A stretch of 64,000 bases of DNA from Zygnema cylindricum (lineage: Eukaryota > Streptophyta > Zygnematophyceae > Zygnematales > Zygnemataceae), in assembly GCA_037447655.1 (NCBI GenBank), contig JBBHKE010002377.1, positions 1-64,000 of the forward strand, in the 5' to 3' direction. Within the stretch, counting starts at the first letter, position 1. Every line of letters starts with the position of its first letter. The position numbers and the translations under genes were made by a program. The notes under the pieces were generated by a model. The model saw nothing but the letters and a program-made list of their open reading frames with translations, ran no database searches and was not told where the DNA came from. Positions 1 through 12,491 of this stretch are shown piece by piece.

Positions 1-100
1 AGAGAGAGAGAGAGAGGGGAGGGGGGGGGGCGAAAAGAAAAAAGGAAAAGGAGAAGCAAAGGGAGAAGGAACGAGAGAGGGAAAGGGAGAGAGAGGAGGA
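1..100. repeat. purine (GA/GGA) simple-sequence tract
   Basis: The window opens with a (GA)n run that grades into G- and A-rich purine sequence. It sits at the left edge of the diverged repeat described next, matching the GA tract that precedes the second copy near 1921-2243. No coding signal is seen; reading frames across such tracts give artificial Arg-Glu or Ser-Leu repeats. Confidence 0.8.
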
Positions 101-742
101 AGTGATGTGGAGAGAGCGCAAGAATGGCGGAGGAGACGAAAAGGGAAAAGAAATGGAGCGGATAAGAGGACCGACAGGAACCATGAACCCGCCCGGACTC
201 GGCTTGAAGCCTCCTCGGCGTTCACCGTCCAACGGGACGCTTAACCGCGACGACCATAGTGAGGTTTCGCGCAAGCCGCCCCTCCCACTTAGGTGGCTTT
301 TCCGACCGCGCAGCATCTTGCCGCGGCGAGTTACAGCGGTAAGGTCGCCAGCCTTCTAAATAGCAAACCGGAGTCCGAGGCCCCAGCCCGCTCTCCCACA
401 CTAACCCACACATGCAGCCAGCTCTCCCGCACTCACCCACACACGCACGCGCGTCCGTTTTACGCGCCTCACTCCCTCACTCACTCTATCGACGGTTGGC
501 CGACCGATCTTTGGTAAATTCGATCGGTCGGTTGGTCGGCTGGCCGATCTTTGGTTAAATCGTTTTGCGGTTCTGGGTAGCGATCTTCAATCAAATCGTT
601 TTGCGATTCTGGGCTCCGATCTCCCCCAGTGTCGTTTCCAACTCTAAGTCTCGATATTCTTTGACATCGCATGGTATGTACGGCTCGTACAGAATAAGGA
701 AATTGTGTTGGTCGAAATGAATCGATACATTTCCGTGAGATT
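88..742 (+). repeat. diverged direct repeat, copy 1
   Basis: This segment matches 2243-2905 in the same orientation with many substitutions and small indels. Shared landmarks are a purine-rich start, a run of CTCACTCACTCACTC, several CGATC-rich half-units, and a shared stretch (about 655-700 here, 2817-2862 there) containing GACATCGCATGGTATGTACG. Short open frames exist in both copies but are not conserved in frame, so it reads as a non-coding dispersed repeat. Its class is unknown. Confidence 0.7.
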
Positions 743-1920
743 ACAAGACAAGAAGCTAAGGAAAACAACTCTCAATATGGGGAAACAAGCTTAATTGCTG
801 AACAAGGAAAAGATAGATTATGCACACGACAAAATATAAGCACTTAGTGCCAAAATAACATTAGGGAAAAATTGGAGAGAATCATTCAATTCATTGATGA
901 TTAAATTTCAATGTCAAGCATGAGACATTTTATATGTATAGGTGACGTAGGTCCTAAGATATTTGTCTTTCACAAAAAGAAGTCAAGTCTTAACTTACGA
1001 CCTACGTTAACTTAATCAACGGCATCCAAGTACTAAACGTCCGCACTACTTTATTTGACGTACACTCAAAGTATGCGGCGGCTTGACTTGCCGTATGTTA
1101 GGATATTGTACTGAGCACTTACTTAGCGACGAGAGACTCTTTTAGCTAAAGTAGCGACGACTAGCGACGAAAGTAGTCTCATCGCTAAATATTTGAAGTG
1201 ACGTAGAAGTTAGCGACGAAGTAGTTTCGTCGCTGGATATTTGAAGTGAGGTAGAAAATGTTTGTTCGTTTCATTTCACACAAGTTTTGGTTGTACCGTA
1301 CAAGTGACGTGGAATTTACTTGTTCGTTTTGGTTCACGTAAAGTCTAGTCGTACCGTGTAGCTCAAGTTGGTTCACGGTTGACCTTTTCCAGTCTTACCG
1401 TGTTGTTCAAACCGGTTCGCAGTTTTCGGTCGTATGTCTCGGCGTGTTGACTCTTACACGTTTTAGTGGTGTACATATATATACTTGTTGGGGCGTAGTG
1501 GTTATCTATCTTTTTGGAGGCTTAGCTTGTTAAGGAGGCGTAGAAAGATCAGAATTAAAAAGGAAGGAAGGCAAGGAGTTGTATTTGCATTGTGCTTAAT
1601 ATATTGAATGCCTTTGGAGGAACACCATTGTTGTGTGTGTATTTTATTTTATTTGGTTTGTAATCTTTCACCGTACACAAAATGTTAACGGCTACGTTTC
1701 ATCAAACTTTCTACGCAAATTATGCTTGACGTCTACATTAATTAGACTTCACGTCTATTGAAGAGTAAATAAACCGTACCTGTACATACGACTTTAACTC
1801 TCTCACACGTAACGTTGAATTCTCTCTTACGGTACGACTTTAATTCTCTCTCACGTAACGTTGAATTCTCTCTTACGTCATGTTGACTAACTTAGGTTTC
1901 TGGTCCTTAACAGAAAATGG
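743..1920. other. intergenic DNA with short local duplications
   Basis: No gene is supported here. Two small local duplications are visible: a TAGCGACGAA...ATATTTGAAGTGA unit repeated at about 1142-1260, and a 46-bp unit repeated twice at 1788-1879 (ACGTAACGTTGAATTC in each). The rest is AT-rich single-copy sequence as far as can be seen in this window. Confidence 0.6.
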
Positions 1921-2012
1921 TCACAGAAATCTAACAAGAGGGAGATAGGGAGAGAGGGAGAAAGGGAGAGAGAGAGAGGGAGAGAGGGAGAGAGGGAGAG
2001 GGGGAGAGAGGA

Positions 2013-2067
<55 letters not shown>

Positions 2068-2242
2068 GAGAGAGAGAGGGATTTCAGAGGATAAGGAACA
2101 GCTGGATAAAGAAGGACAGAGGAGGGTAGTTTGAAGACAATGGACATAATGGAAGGAATGGACAGCGAACCGGAATATGAATAGAGAGAGAGAGGGAATG
2201 GAGAGAGAGAGGGGGGGAAAGGAGAGAGAAAGCGGGAGAGAA
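1921..2242. repeat. long (GA)n / GGGA purine tract
   Basis: There are about 320 bp of GA and GGGA repeats, with the purest (GA)n at roughly 2010-2065. It leads directly into diverged repeat copy 2, mirroring the purine tract at the start of the window. Long open frames on the minus strand here encode Ser-Leu-Pro repeats and are simple-sequence artefacts. Confidence 0.85.
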
Positions 2243-2905
2243 AGGGAGGAGGAGGAAGAGATGTAGAGAGAGCGCAAAAGTGGCGGCGGAGACAAAAAGG
2301 AAAAGGAGGAGCGGATAAGACAACCGAAGGGAACCCTAAACCCGATCCTCCGTCTTTCGGCCGTAAATTGCATTGTGCTATACAGTAGACGACAGTACAG
2401 TACTCCGTCGTTCGTACTCCAAACCAATCCGATCGACTCACTCGGTCGGGAGCGTTCCATCTGAACCGTGTACCGTCGAATGGGCGCTTAAGTGCGACCG
2501 GAGGGCGGTTTCGTCCGAGCCGCTCCGCCCACTTAGGGGCCATCGCAGGCCGCAGAGTATCTTCCTGCGGCGCTCCGGCGGTCAGCTCGTCGGCCTTCCA
2601 AGCGGCCGACCCGGGATTTGCGCCAGCCTCCCAACACTCACCCACAAACACGCACGCCAGTTTCACGCGCCTCACTCACTCACTCACTCTCTCGATCGGT
2701 CAGTCGGCCGGCCAATCTTCGGTAAAATCGTTTTGCAGTTCCGAGTACTGATCTTCTGTCAAATCGTTTTGCGATTTTGGGCTCCGATCTTCCCCCGCGT
2801 CGTTTCACTATTCTGAGTCTCGATATTTTTTGACATCGCATGGTATGTACGGCTCGTACGGAACACGAAAATTTTGTCGGCCGGGATTAATCGATAGTTT
2901 TTCGT
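2243..2905 (+). repeat. diverged direct repeat, copy 2
   Basis: This is the partner of 88-742. It has the same order of landmarks: purine-rich start, CTCACTCACTCACTC, CGATC half-units, then GACATCGCATGGTATGTACG. Divergence is moderate, so the duplication is not recent. No conserved protein frame was found. Confidence 0.7.
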
Positions 2906-2954
2906 GGCCTTGACTCTGTTCGCTCCCCGATTTTCGTCTATCCGTCGTCCTCTA

Positions 2955-3491
2955 CATCGCCAATTGTTATTAGCGTGGAAGTTTGATTAGCGTATAATAA
3001 TAATTACAGTGGTGTACGCTATTTGAGAATTTGAAAATTTTGAAAAAAATCATACATTCTAATTGTTTGATTATATTAATTTGGATCTTTGAAAAAAAAA
3101 ATATCTGTCGCAAACATGCTGACAGAAATATGTCGCCGTACAAATTCTGACAAATCGTACACAAATCGTACATTCACACGGTCGAAACGCGGCTGTCGGA
3201 CGAATATGTGCGAACGGGATTTTTTCCGACTTGGTGTTTATCCTTTTTAGAACGCACATTCTCATGCGTCCACGGTTACTAAAACTAATTTATTGTACTT
3301 TTTAACTTAAAAAGGTACAGTTATGTACGGTCTGATACTGACCGTACACCACTCTATTTAAGAGACAACGTACTGAAAATAACCCTAAATAGAATAAAGA
3401 AAAAAATAGAATGAACTACACTAATGGAGAATTTAAAAAAAAAAAAGCGGGACGGAATTAGCGTACACAACGCTAATAACGATTGGCGGTG
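2955..3491. mobile_element. MITE, TA-flanked, CACCG terminal inverted repeat family
   Basis: The left end CATCGCCAATTGTTATTAG and right end CTAATAACGATTGGCGGTG are inverted repeats. Both sides are bordered by TA (2953-2954 and 3492-3493). At 537 bp it has no transposase frame, so it is a non-autonomous element. TA target duplication with these ends suggests a Tc1/mariner (Stowaway-like) origin, by inference. Most of its interior matches 57226-57705, and it shares end sequence with several other elements in this window. Confidence 0.8.
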
Positions 3492-3919
3492 TAGCGTTTC
3501 AAAGTTTCGGTTACATGGGAATACGCCCTTAGAGTACGTATGCTTCATACTTCGCGCTGCGCTCCTACTCTAAAAATCACGCGATCGTGGCACTATCATA
3601 TGTCACAATATTCATTTTTCATTGGGCTCTTCTATGTGACACTGTGACTATGCCAAGTACTTTACAGTACATTAAAGTACAGTACTGCACCTTAACATAC
3701 TCCAACACGACGCGCGCACTTGCACCTATTCTGGAGAACAGTTCTCATTGACGCATATACAAAAGCGTTAGGCGTGTGCAAAATTATAATGTACACCCTA
3801 AATTATTATGGGCTATGGTGGGTGTACCGTGTGCGCACCATTCAAGGAATTACCGTGGGCTATTCGGTACTGCGGAAGAGTCCCATCCTGGATGGTTGAA
3901 GATCCTACTTAATACCAAA
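3492..3919. other. intergenic, no gene seen
   Basis: This is AT-rich sequence with several GTAC-containing words. An open frame begins at 3776 and runs into the dispersed repeat that follows. A CATGGGAATACGCCCTTAG motif at about 3512-3530 recurs, often inverted, near 19441, 22823, 30116 and 56284; it may mark the ends of another short repeat family. Confidence 0.5.
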
Positions 3920-4447
3920 TGTTTGAACGAGGCCTCCTCAAACCGCCATAGTATCCACCCCAAACAGACATGGCGAAAAGTAGTCAAGATATGTATGTAT
4001 GACATGGGCCACCAAAGGCTACAAATGTTTGCCCATAATAATGTGCCAGATCCCCCCCCATTTGGCTTAGAGACACCAAATGAGACAACATCAAAAGATT
4101 ATAAACCCTAGAAACTTTTTCCACTGGCGATTAAGGAATAAAACTTAGGAACTAAATCAAAGCCCCTAATCGACTCATGGGACATGAGGGCAAACGTGAT
4201 AGAAGTTCCTCCTACTGAGAGAGGGGAAAAGTAGCAAGTACCTTAATGATTGAAAGCATTTAATGATTACGTTAACAAACAATTTTAGTAGTGGTAAATG
4301 AACGATACCCCACAATTGGAAGACAACGACAGTAATAATAATAATAACAAGTTTTATTCAATAAATGATAGCATAACAAAGTTACGGAAACTTACGGTTC
4401 AAGTGGGATGTAGATGAACGAAAACATTGCCATCAGTGATTACCAAA
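3920..4447 (+). repeat. dispersed repeat, copy 1 (partner at 15356)
   Basis: About 520 bp matches 15356-15869 at high identity. In this copy a frame (3776-4111) reads through the first part, with the peptide SIHPKQTWRKVVKICMYDMG. Copy 2 has nearly the same peptide but a stop just after it and a 3-nt in-frame indel. This could be a decayed transposon coding fragment, but no family is recognised. Confidence 0.65.
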
Positions 4448-6477
4448 ACACAAACATTTGAAAGTTTTAAACCAATGAAAACATTGCAATACAATGATTA
4501 TCAAAACAAACAATGAAAAGTGGATGCAAATGAAGGAAACGAAGGCATTGCTATTCAATGACTATCAAAACAAACAATTCCAGAAGATCTATATTAAATC
4601 GAAAATCGCAAAACCGTCCATTATAGAAAAAAAAAAAAAAAACCAAGTCGATAAATATGAATTGCAATTCAATGATTATCGAAAGCACAGGACAATGATG
4701 AAACATCTAAAAAACCCTAAAATACAAAAAAAAAAAAAAAAGAGAAAAGCACACTAACATGTCGACTTCCTCCCAGGCTGGCTAGCTCATAAGCTTTTTT
4801 GCAAATGAGAGCTTTTATGGCATTGCTGGTTTTTTGGCAATGGATAATTCCTGGGATTTCACACTACATTATTGAAACTACCCTCATTCACGAAAACATA
4901 AAAAAATAAAAAAAGAAAGAGAAAGAAATCAGAGAGACGGCTGAGAACTTGAAGAACAGTCGTTTGTTCTCTACAACCCTTTGTACAACACCAAAGCAGA
5001 ATTTCCCTAACCTTGCCCATGTTTTTTTTTTTTTTTTTTTTTAAGCCTTTTAATCCGCAGTCTTAGTTTCCGGTCCGGAAACCCGTTCAGCCTTTTTGTC
5101 CGCAGTCTTAGTTTCAGGTCCTGAAACCCGGAAATGAACTGTGGAATGAAATGGAAATTCGGACATAGAACTTGGTAGTTCTCTCCCCCCAACCTTCTCC
5201 TCCTCCTCCTCTCCTTCTTTCCTTTGCGGAAACTAACACGAACACAAACTCACCCCCTGTCTCTCTCCCTCAACCACTATATGACAAAATATGACAATTT
5301 CGACCGCAAGCTTTAACAGTCGCTTTTCCCAAAATGATGGCCTGTTCATCTGCACCGAAAATTCACAACCGTGTATACTTTCAGTTGCCAAGAAATATAA
5401 TTTTATGAGTCAGAAATGAAAATCCCTAAGCATATTCTCACTTAATTTTCTTGGTGATGTTTTGGTAGTGATTCATGTCGAACAGGACATGCATTTTTGA
5501 AGGGTCTCGATAAGAGATATATTGAGCAAATAGCTAGTATCATCGATTATCGCGATATCATCCATACATTTGACCTATTCAAAAAAAAAATGTGTTAAGT
5601 TTTCTCGGTACAGTAAACCCTGCTGTAATGAATCCCCGTGGGAAAGAACGTACGTGTACCTGGATATTAATTTTGCGTATTTCCCATGCAAAATTTGCGT
5701 CCAATGAAATGTTTAGTCAAGATCTGACCAGATTTATTTTCTTGTTTGTTCTAAATTTACATACTAATTTATGTACTAGGTTCCATACACTCGTTGGTCA
5801 ATTTAGCTCATCTATAATTCCATATATAGATATCGCGATATACCGTTTGCGATATCAATCGATACGCAGCACTGCTTTGTCATTTTCTGGTCACCCAATA
5901 TTTGGTCAAATATGGGGTAACATGACCAAAACATGACCAGAAAATGCAATGCATTCTGTATGACCAGAATATTGCGTAATGTCTAATAGTATCTCCCCAT
6001 CAAATTTTGGTTTGAATAAGAAAAAGCTAACTTCACATAATCCACAATTTAATATACATAAAATTTGAACTGACACATGTCTACTTTTTCAAAAATATTG
6101 CACAAATACTTAACCATTTCTACTTACATCTGACAGATATATATATATATATATATTTGTCAGAAATACATAGGAATATTGGGGAAAATAGTCTATGTTT
6201 GGTAAAGTTTGGGTCTATTCCCTCCTTTGTGGCCGTTTTTCCTTTACCTTTCTTAGACTGCCTTGGGTGGACAAATCGTTAAATCTCAATTCCGAACTTT
6301 CAGTAATTAAAACCAAAACAGAATAGACAACAAAGTTTTCCTTATCATACGAAACTAAGGGGCAAAAATAAGATCCCAAAATGAATTAATTCCTTATCAT
6401 GTAAAAACAACAAGGCAAAATTTAGATTCCCTAATGAACCATTACATTGACTAGAAAATATGAACCACATACCTTTT
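4448..6477. other. intergenic AT-rich DNA
   Basis: No gene is supported. The stretch holds A-runs near 4629 and 4729, a T-run near 5022, an (AT)n run near 6139-6155 and short frames without family features. The 5600-5950 interval has an open frame of 114 codons on the plus strand that looks like chance sequence (low complexity, no recognisable domain). Confidence 0.5.
5045..5131 (+). repeat. 45-bp tandem duplication
   Basis: Two adjacent units (5045-5089 and 5090-5131) share CCGCAGTCTTAGTTTC and a small palindrome, CCGGTCCGG in the first and CAGGTCCTG in the second. The matching palindrome positions suggest compensatory change, or simply drift within a hairpin. Confidence 0.75.
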
Positions 6478-9400
6478 TTAGAAATTTGCTGATTTAATTT
6501 TCGTATGTTTGGATTCCCCTGTTCCTGGACTTACAAGAGCCTCCGTCGTCACTTCTGTCACATAATATTCCATTCCCGTCTCTTTTTCATTTTCAATCAG
6601 ACCTACCTGATCCTTTGACAAAAGCTCACTTACTAAAGTCTTCACCTCCCCTTTCTTGCAACTCTCACAGCATTTCTCCACCAGTTTTTTCATCTTTAAC
6701 TTGTCTTGTTCTCTCTCTTTCAAGAGCCACTTGACCTCATCTGAATGCAAAGATCTCGCTTTAAAAAGCTCTTGTGAAACCTCCTGTTTGGATTTAATAG
6801 CCTGTTCCTTTAATTGAATGGCTTCTGTGAGCTTCTCGGCCATGGTTGCCAGTTTAGAAACAGTGTCATCTTTTGATTTCTCGTTCTTTCCAGACGTCTC
6901 TTTCATTCCGTGAACCTCATCCACCAATCTAGCTATGGCTGCCTCTTTGCCCTGTAACACAATCCCCATATGCTGTAGTTGAGCCTCTTTCTCCTCTATG
7001 AGCTTTTGTACTTTTTTACGCATCTTTCCAAATAAAGCTATCAGTTTCTGACGATGCCAATTGATCTCTGAATTGGCATGAATTCCCGTCCATTCCCCAA
7101 TTTCTGCTTCAGTTCTCTCCCCACTCGCTAACTTAAGAAGCTCTTCGACCATCTTTCCCACATCTGTCTTCAACTGAATGACCTGCTGCTCAACAGTTCG
7201 TCTTCGTTCCTCGGCTCTTGAAACAGAACGAGACAATTCTCGATTTTTATCCGCGACTCTCGCCAAAGCTTCCTCTTTTGTCGCCATTTGCAATCGGAGC
7301 CTCCCAATTTCTTCGGCCATGGTTGCCAACCTCTCCATTTGAGCCGTAGCTTCCACTTGAGAATCCTGACCTTCCACCGACTCGAACTCCGAAATTCTTG
7401 CAATTCTTTCCTCGAGAGCCGCGACTACCATCCTCATTTCTGCCTTTTGTCCCTCAATCACTCCCATTTGATTTCTCACTTCCAGTTTCTCCATCTTGGC
7501 TCGTTCGGCTTTCTCTATCGCCTCCGCGAGCTGAATCCTTTGCTCACTCATCACCTCCTTCTGGCGCTTCACATCCAGTAAAACTCCAGCTAATTGACGG
7601 CTTAAAACACTCATCTCCCCCTCCACAGCCTCCTTCTCTACCTGCATCCTCGACATTTTTTCTTTCACTTTTGTGATCTCCAAACTCATTTCCTCGATAG
7701 TCACTACCTTCTCTGCGAGTTCCTCTGACAATTTCGCATTATCTGCTTCCCATTTTTGGAGAGCTTGGACTGTTCTCTCTACAGTAGCCAAAGCTGCCGC
7801 TTTTTGATGAGCAATTATTTCCGCATCAAAGGTTTTCCTTGAATTTTCTGCGGCAAATTTCCGGGCTTTTTCGTCAGCCAGGCTTAACTTCTCACGCAGT
7901 TGAATCCTCTCGGCTTCTGCCTCCTTCCAGGCAACTATTGCCTGTCTATGAGCTGATTTCAATTCTTGCACTTCTTTTTCTTTCTGAGCAGCTCTTTGTA
8001 AAACCTCAACAAAGGATTCTTCTTTTTCTTTGACATCTCCATTGAGAATTCTCTCGTCTAAGTATTCTTTCCCAGGATCACTTGTAGATTTGTACTCCAA
8101 ATCTCCCTCCTCGCCTTTCCAAATTTTCCCCGGCTCTGAAATCGACCGTCTTCCTGGCCATCTCTCACTCATCGCCACGTCTTCTTTTTTCCCTTCAATG
8201 TAATCTTCCAAAAATATTCCATCCAATTGTCTCCTCTGAATGGCTACTTTGCTTTGGAGCTCTCTCTGCTTTGCCTCCGCCTCATTGGCTCTCATTTGTT
8301 CCTTAAGAAGGTCTTCCTCGGCCCTTCGCAATTTCTCCCGGAGAGCTGACATGGCCTTATCGTTTTGGCTGTTGATTTCAATAAGGCTATATCAGAAACA
8401 CAAAGGAGTGACAAGTTAGCTCCACTTTGAGCCAAGCATAAAAAACAGAAACAACTCTACTCATGTACAAATTCAGCAATTTTTAACATTGAACAAACAC
8501 AGCTCCTTTCTTTAAGCTGTAAAAGGTAATTTTCAAAACAGAAACAGCCTTATTTGTATACAAGTTCATCAACTTCCAACATTGTCCGGACAGAGCTGCT
8601 CATCTGATATTCCTGCTTTAAGTTTTAAAACATAATCTTTAAAACAGAAGAAACTGTAATCATACATACATTCAACAATTAACATTGACCGGACAGAGCT
8701 CCTCATCCAACATCATTTCTTTCATTTTTTATAAAATACTCTTCCATTCCCCCGGCATTAACATGTTCACCAATATTAAACATTGACTGGACAAAGTTGA
8801 TCCAATTTCCATTTCTTTAATCTAAAACATACTCTTCTCTTTCCCTCTCATAAACCGACTCCACACTTTTAGATTTCAACCCTCTCCCTCTATACGTACA
8901 TCACATTTTGGTTGACAGAGAGCAAGGCAGCGACTCTTCAAAACAAACAAAAGGAAAACAAGAACGTCCCAATAAAATTTCTGAAACGGTCTCTGTTAGA
9001 CACCCCTCCTTCTCCCTCTCTTCCCCTTTCTCCCTCCCTCCATCCCTCTCTCGCTCCCTCTCTCTCTCCCTCTCCCTCTCCTTCTCCCTCATATTCTATC
9101 TCACCTTTCCCATCCACATTTGCATTTTCTTCCCACCCCCCCACGGTCTCTCCCTCTCTTTCTCTCCCTCTCTTTCTCTCCCTCACTTTCTCTCCCTCAC
9201 TTTCTCTCCCTCTCTTTCTCTCCCTCCCTTTCTCTCCCTCCCTTTCTCTCCCTCCCTTTCTCTCCCTCCCTTTCTCTCCCTCCCTTAGCTCACCTGTTCA
9301 TAGAATCCCTACAAGCTGCGTGACTCGCATGATTCCCGTCTTTATTTGCATCCGATTTTGCCAAATCCATAACGGGACCCACACACGAAGAACTAAAAGA

Positions 9401-9634
9401 TCGCGATTTTGATCTCCTTATACTAGGACTACAGCCAAAAGAAACAATCACATCCCCATCTGAATCTCCTCTTCCTCCTCTTTCTTTCTTCCATGATTTA
9501 TTACTGTGGAGTTTTCCTTCAGATTGAGGGCTTTTGTGAAGTAAGGGAAGGCGAGCCACCCACGAGGCTTCTCGAGATTTGGGAGTGGGCGACTCTTCAA
9601 AGAAAATGGGGAGCTCCATTTTCTCAAACGCCAT
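6478..9634 (-). CDS. long coiled-coil protein, two exons
   Basis: The model is exon 1 at 9634-9294 and exon 2 at 8386-6478, giving 749 residues. The chosen ATG (9634) lies in AACCATGGCG, a strong plant-type start context; an open frame extends upstream to 9811. The donor is AACAG/GTGAGC and the acceptor GATATAG/CC; phase 2 of exon 1 matches the single base that opens exon 2. Residues 1-113 are Ser/Arg/Lys-rich and probably disordered. Residues from about 125 to 690 are rich in Glu, Lys, Ala, Gln and Leu with heptad spacing and almost no Pro, the signature of a long coiled coil. A CCESCKKGE stretch near the C-terminus is the only Cys cluster. It could be a cytoskeletal, nuclear-lamina-like or tethering protein; no named family was recognised. 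An open exon of ~1.9 kb and exact splice phase make a real gene very likely. Confidence 0.85.
8387..9293 (-). repeat. 907-bp intron of the coiled-coil gene with pyrimidine minisatellite
   Basis: The intron contains, on the plus strand, a CT-rich block at about 9003-9287 made of repeated CTCTTTCTCTCC-like units of about 10-12 bp. On the transcribed strand it is purine-rich and abuts the donor site. Frames reading through it (for example 8908-9288 on the plus strand) are simple-sequence artefacts. The remaining intron has three diverged short units containing ACATTG(A)CCGGACAGAGCT near 8495-8790. Confidence 0.75.
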
Positions 9635-11960
9635 GGTTGAAATCCCTACTCGGTAAAAAGCGAGTAGAAATCGGTACTTTGCAAAAATTGGTAGAAAAAT
9701 AACTTGAAATGAGGACTTTGAGAAAACTGGCAAAGAAGAAACAAATAAAATCGGTACTTGATGTAAACTCGCTGCAAGAATGTCGGTCAGAGAGGAGTTG
9801 TTTCTGCTCACATTGAAAGATAGGAAGAAAGCAGAAGCGAGGAGAAGAGGAAAGAAGGGGGGGGGGGGAGAGAGAGTTTAGAGGATCAGGGATAAAACAA
9901 TACAAAAAGTAAATGTACAAGAGATCATAAATGATTTTGAATCATTTTCTCACAGAAGCCACCTCTATGCTCTTTCCAGATTCTAGCAGAATTTCGAACA
10001 AAAGTTGAAAACAAGCAAGGGAGAGGAAGAGAGAGGATGAGTAAGAGAAACAGAGGGGCAGGGATAAAATGAGGCCGTCAGAGGGACAAACAAGAGAGAG
10101 GTGGATAGGAGTAAGGAAGATATAGATGTAAAGAAATTTCTTGAGTGCAAAAAAAAAAAAAGATAAAAAAAAATATTTTTTCACATTCTTACTCAGTTGT
10201 AGCTAAAAGAATGATAAGAATTTTTATTTTTTTTTACATCCTTGGTATATTCCAGCTACAATACAGAAAAAAAGATGCTGATTAATTTATTTTCTTTAAC
10301 TTAACATTATTGAACATCAATTATGTATAGCAAAACAAATTTTAGAGTAGATTCTTAAAATAAAAAAATGGTCAAGCGTTTTTGTGGGAAAACATAAGGA
10401 AACGAGGGAGAAAAAGGGATATGTGATATTTAAAAACAAAAAATATTTCCAAATTTTAAAATTGTTGCCTTGAAATTAGGGACTTTTCCATTGGAAAAAT
10501 CAATTGACTAAAAAGAATGCTAAAATTTATAAACAATGTTTATAAAAATTGATATACACAAATTAAATGCAAATATAAGTTTGGGCATAAAATGTTGGTA
10601 TAAATTTTAGAATCCTTGAGGAACTTTTGGACAGTTATTTAAAAAAAAAATGGCGTCATCAAAACTTATTAACCCTAATTCAATAATGTATACCAAACTT
10701 GTTTTTAAAATATAAAAAATCTACGAAATGTGAATTTTGGTATAGAATGTTGGTTTAAATTTTCATATATATTTACCTCTTGAGGTACATTTGGACTATT
10801 ATTTAAGAAAAAAGTGGCGTCCAATAGGAGAGCTGCGTCTGTTGGGTCCATTCGTCCCTCCGAGACTTCTTTTAAGATGTGAAAATAACCATTTTTTTCA
10901 TTTTCTGAACAGGAAAATGTCATAATTTTTGAATTTCACGGGATTCTGAAGGTTAAAACATCCAAATTTCTACAATTTGAGGAGATTTTTGTAATTTTAC
11001 TTAGTTTTGAACAGAAATTTGTCATAATTTTTGCATTTTAAGAGAATCTGAAGGTTAAAAAACATCAAAATTAGCCACTTTTTAAAAGAGTTTCAATTTT
11101 TTACTTAATTTATATCATTTGATGTAGTGTTATTTCAATTTATTTAGTTTTATTGCATGTGGTTTAGTATTATTTCATTTTATTTAGTTTTATTTCATTT
11201 TACTAAGTTTTAGTTTTGTTTTATTTCATTTATTTGGTTTTATTTCATTTTACTTAGCTTTATTTTATTTGGTTTTATTTCTTTTTATTTAGTTTTATTT
11301 GGTCTCTTGGATCTTACAAGTATATAACTTGAAAATCCGAGTTTTCAATATAGAAACATAAAAAAACAAAAAATAAATATATCTCTCCCTTGTCACCTTT
11401 AATTTCCATTTTGATTCCATTTTTCTTCCGAATAATTTCATTCCTCCTCCTCCTCCATTTTCCATTATTTTTTAGAAAAATTGATGCAAAAAATGGTCTG
11501 GAATAAAAACAAAACTCTTTTCCAACATCTTTTATTCCATGATTTGAATAAACGGGAGAATTAAAACTCCGCAAAATTATATCAGTTTTTGAAATTAAAA
11601 AAACAGCCATTGATTTTTAAAATTTACAACGAAAAAAATAGAATTTCAACTCTCTTTTTTTTTGTTTGAAAATGACAAAATGTCTTCATGTAATTGGTAT
11701 TTTATCAAATTTTAAGATATCAAATTTAAGTACTACAGTAGACATTAAGTTTTTATATTTTTTTAATCCGTTCCACCAACAGAGCAAAAAACAAAAAAAA
11801 ACGTGAAAGTTTTTCTTAGGCGCGGGAATTCCCAAGTGAAATATTTAGTGCGAATTATATTTAGTGCGAAATATATTTAGTGCGAAAAAGGAGCCATTGC
11901 AGTGATTATTCCAGCAGCTGCAGCTACAGTAACATGAAGTCTGGGAGAGCTGAAGTGAAA
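9635..11960. other. upstream and intergenic AT-rich DNA
   Basis: 9635-9900 is the likely 5' leader or promoter side of the minus-strand coiled-coil gene and carries a G-run and GA tract near 9857-9880. From about 11095 to 11310 a degenerate TTTATTTAGTTTTATTTCAT array repeats roughly every 20 bp. Around 11850-11890 the words AGTGCGAA and ATATTTAGTGCGAA repeat three times. No gene is supported. Confidence 0.55.
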
Positions 11961-11967
11961 CGGAAAC

Positions 11968-12491
11968 CATGCGACAACTTCAGCCGCAAAACGTCGTTTA
12001 TATTTTCAGCGACCAGTCAAACCCATCGCACAGAAGATCGCATCGATTGAATAAATAATCGCATTTGTACAACGATAGTCGCAGATTTGTCGCTGACGTG
12101 ACGTACGTACGGCAAATGGGAGTAGTGGTGAAAGTCACAGCGATACATTGTCGCAGAACTGAAAAAAGTGATCGCAGACTCGGAAGATCGACCGGAGACG
12201 CACATCGTCGTTTACAAATAGATTTCGACCGCAGGATTCGTCGCACAGCAGAATAATACATTGTACAAGTCGCTGAATTAAATCGCATAATCGTCGTCAA
12301 GTTCGTACAGTCGTGTCTTTTTCTACATTTGTCGATTAGATGAGTGAAAATACAGGAAAAAAGTAGCCGATAATCGGCTGGAAAAATCAACGGCCACGAG
12401 AAGGTCACATCGACGTCATGCCGGTCGTATGAGTCAAGCCGTGCGAAATCGCACATCTTTGACCGCCTGTAAAAGACCCTGCGACAACTTT
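11968..12491. repeat. GCGA-rich segment between 11-bp direct repeats
   Basis: The word TGCGACAACTT occurs at both edges (about 11968 and 12480). Between them the words TCGCA/TGCGA recur more than a dozen times. The direct repeats could be a target-site duplication of a Mutator-like element, which makes 9-11 bp duplications, but no clear terminal inverted repeats are seen. The 166-codon minus-strand frame here is probably incidental. Confidence 0.35.

Noticed and set aside
1887-2675. 262-codon minus-strand Ser/Leu/Pro frame
   Set aside because: Most of it translates a GA/CT simple-sequence tract and a dispersed repeat; not conserved in the other copy.
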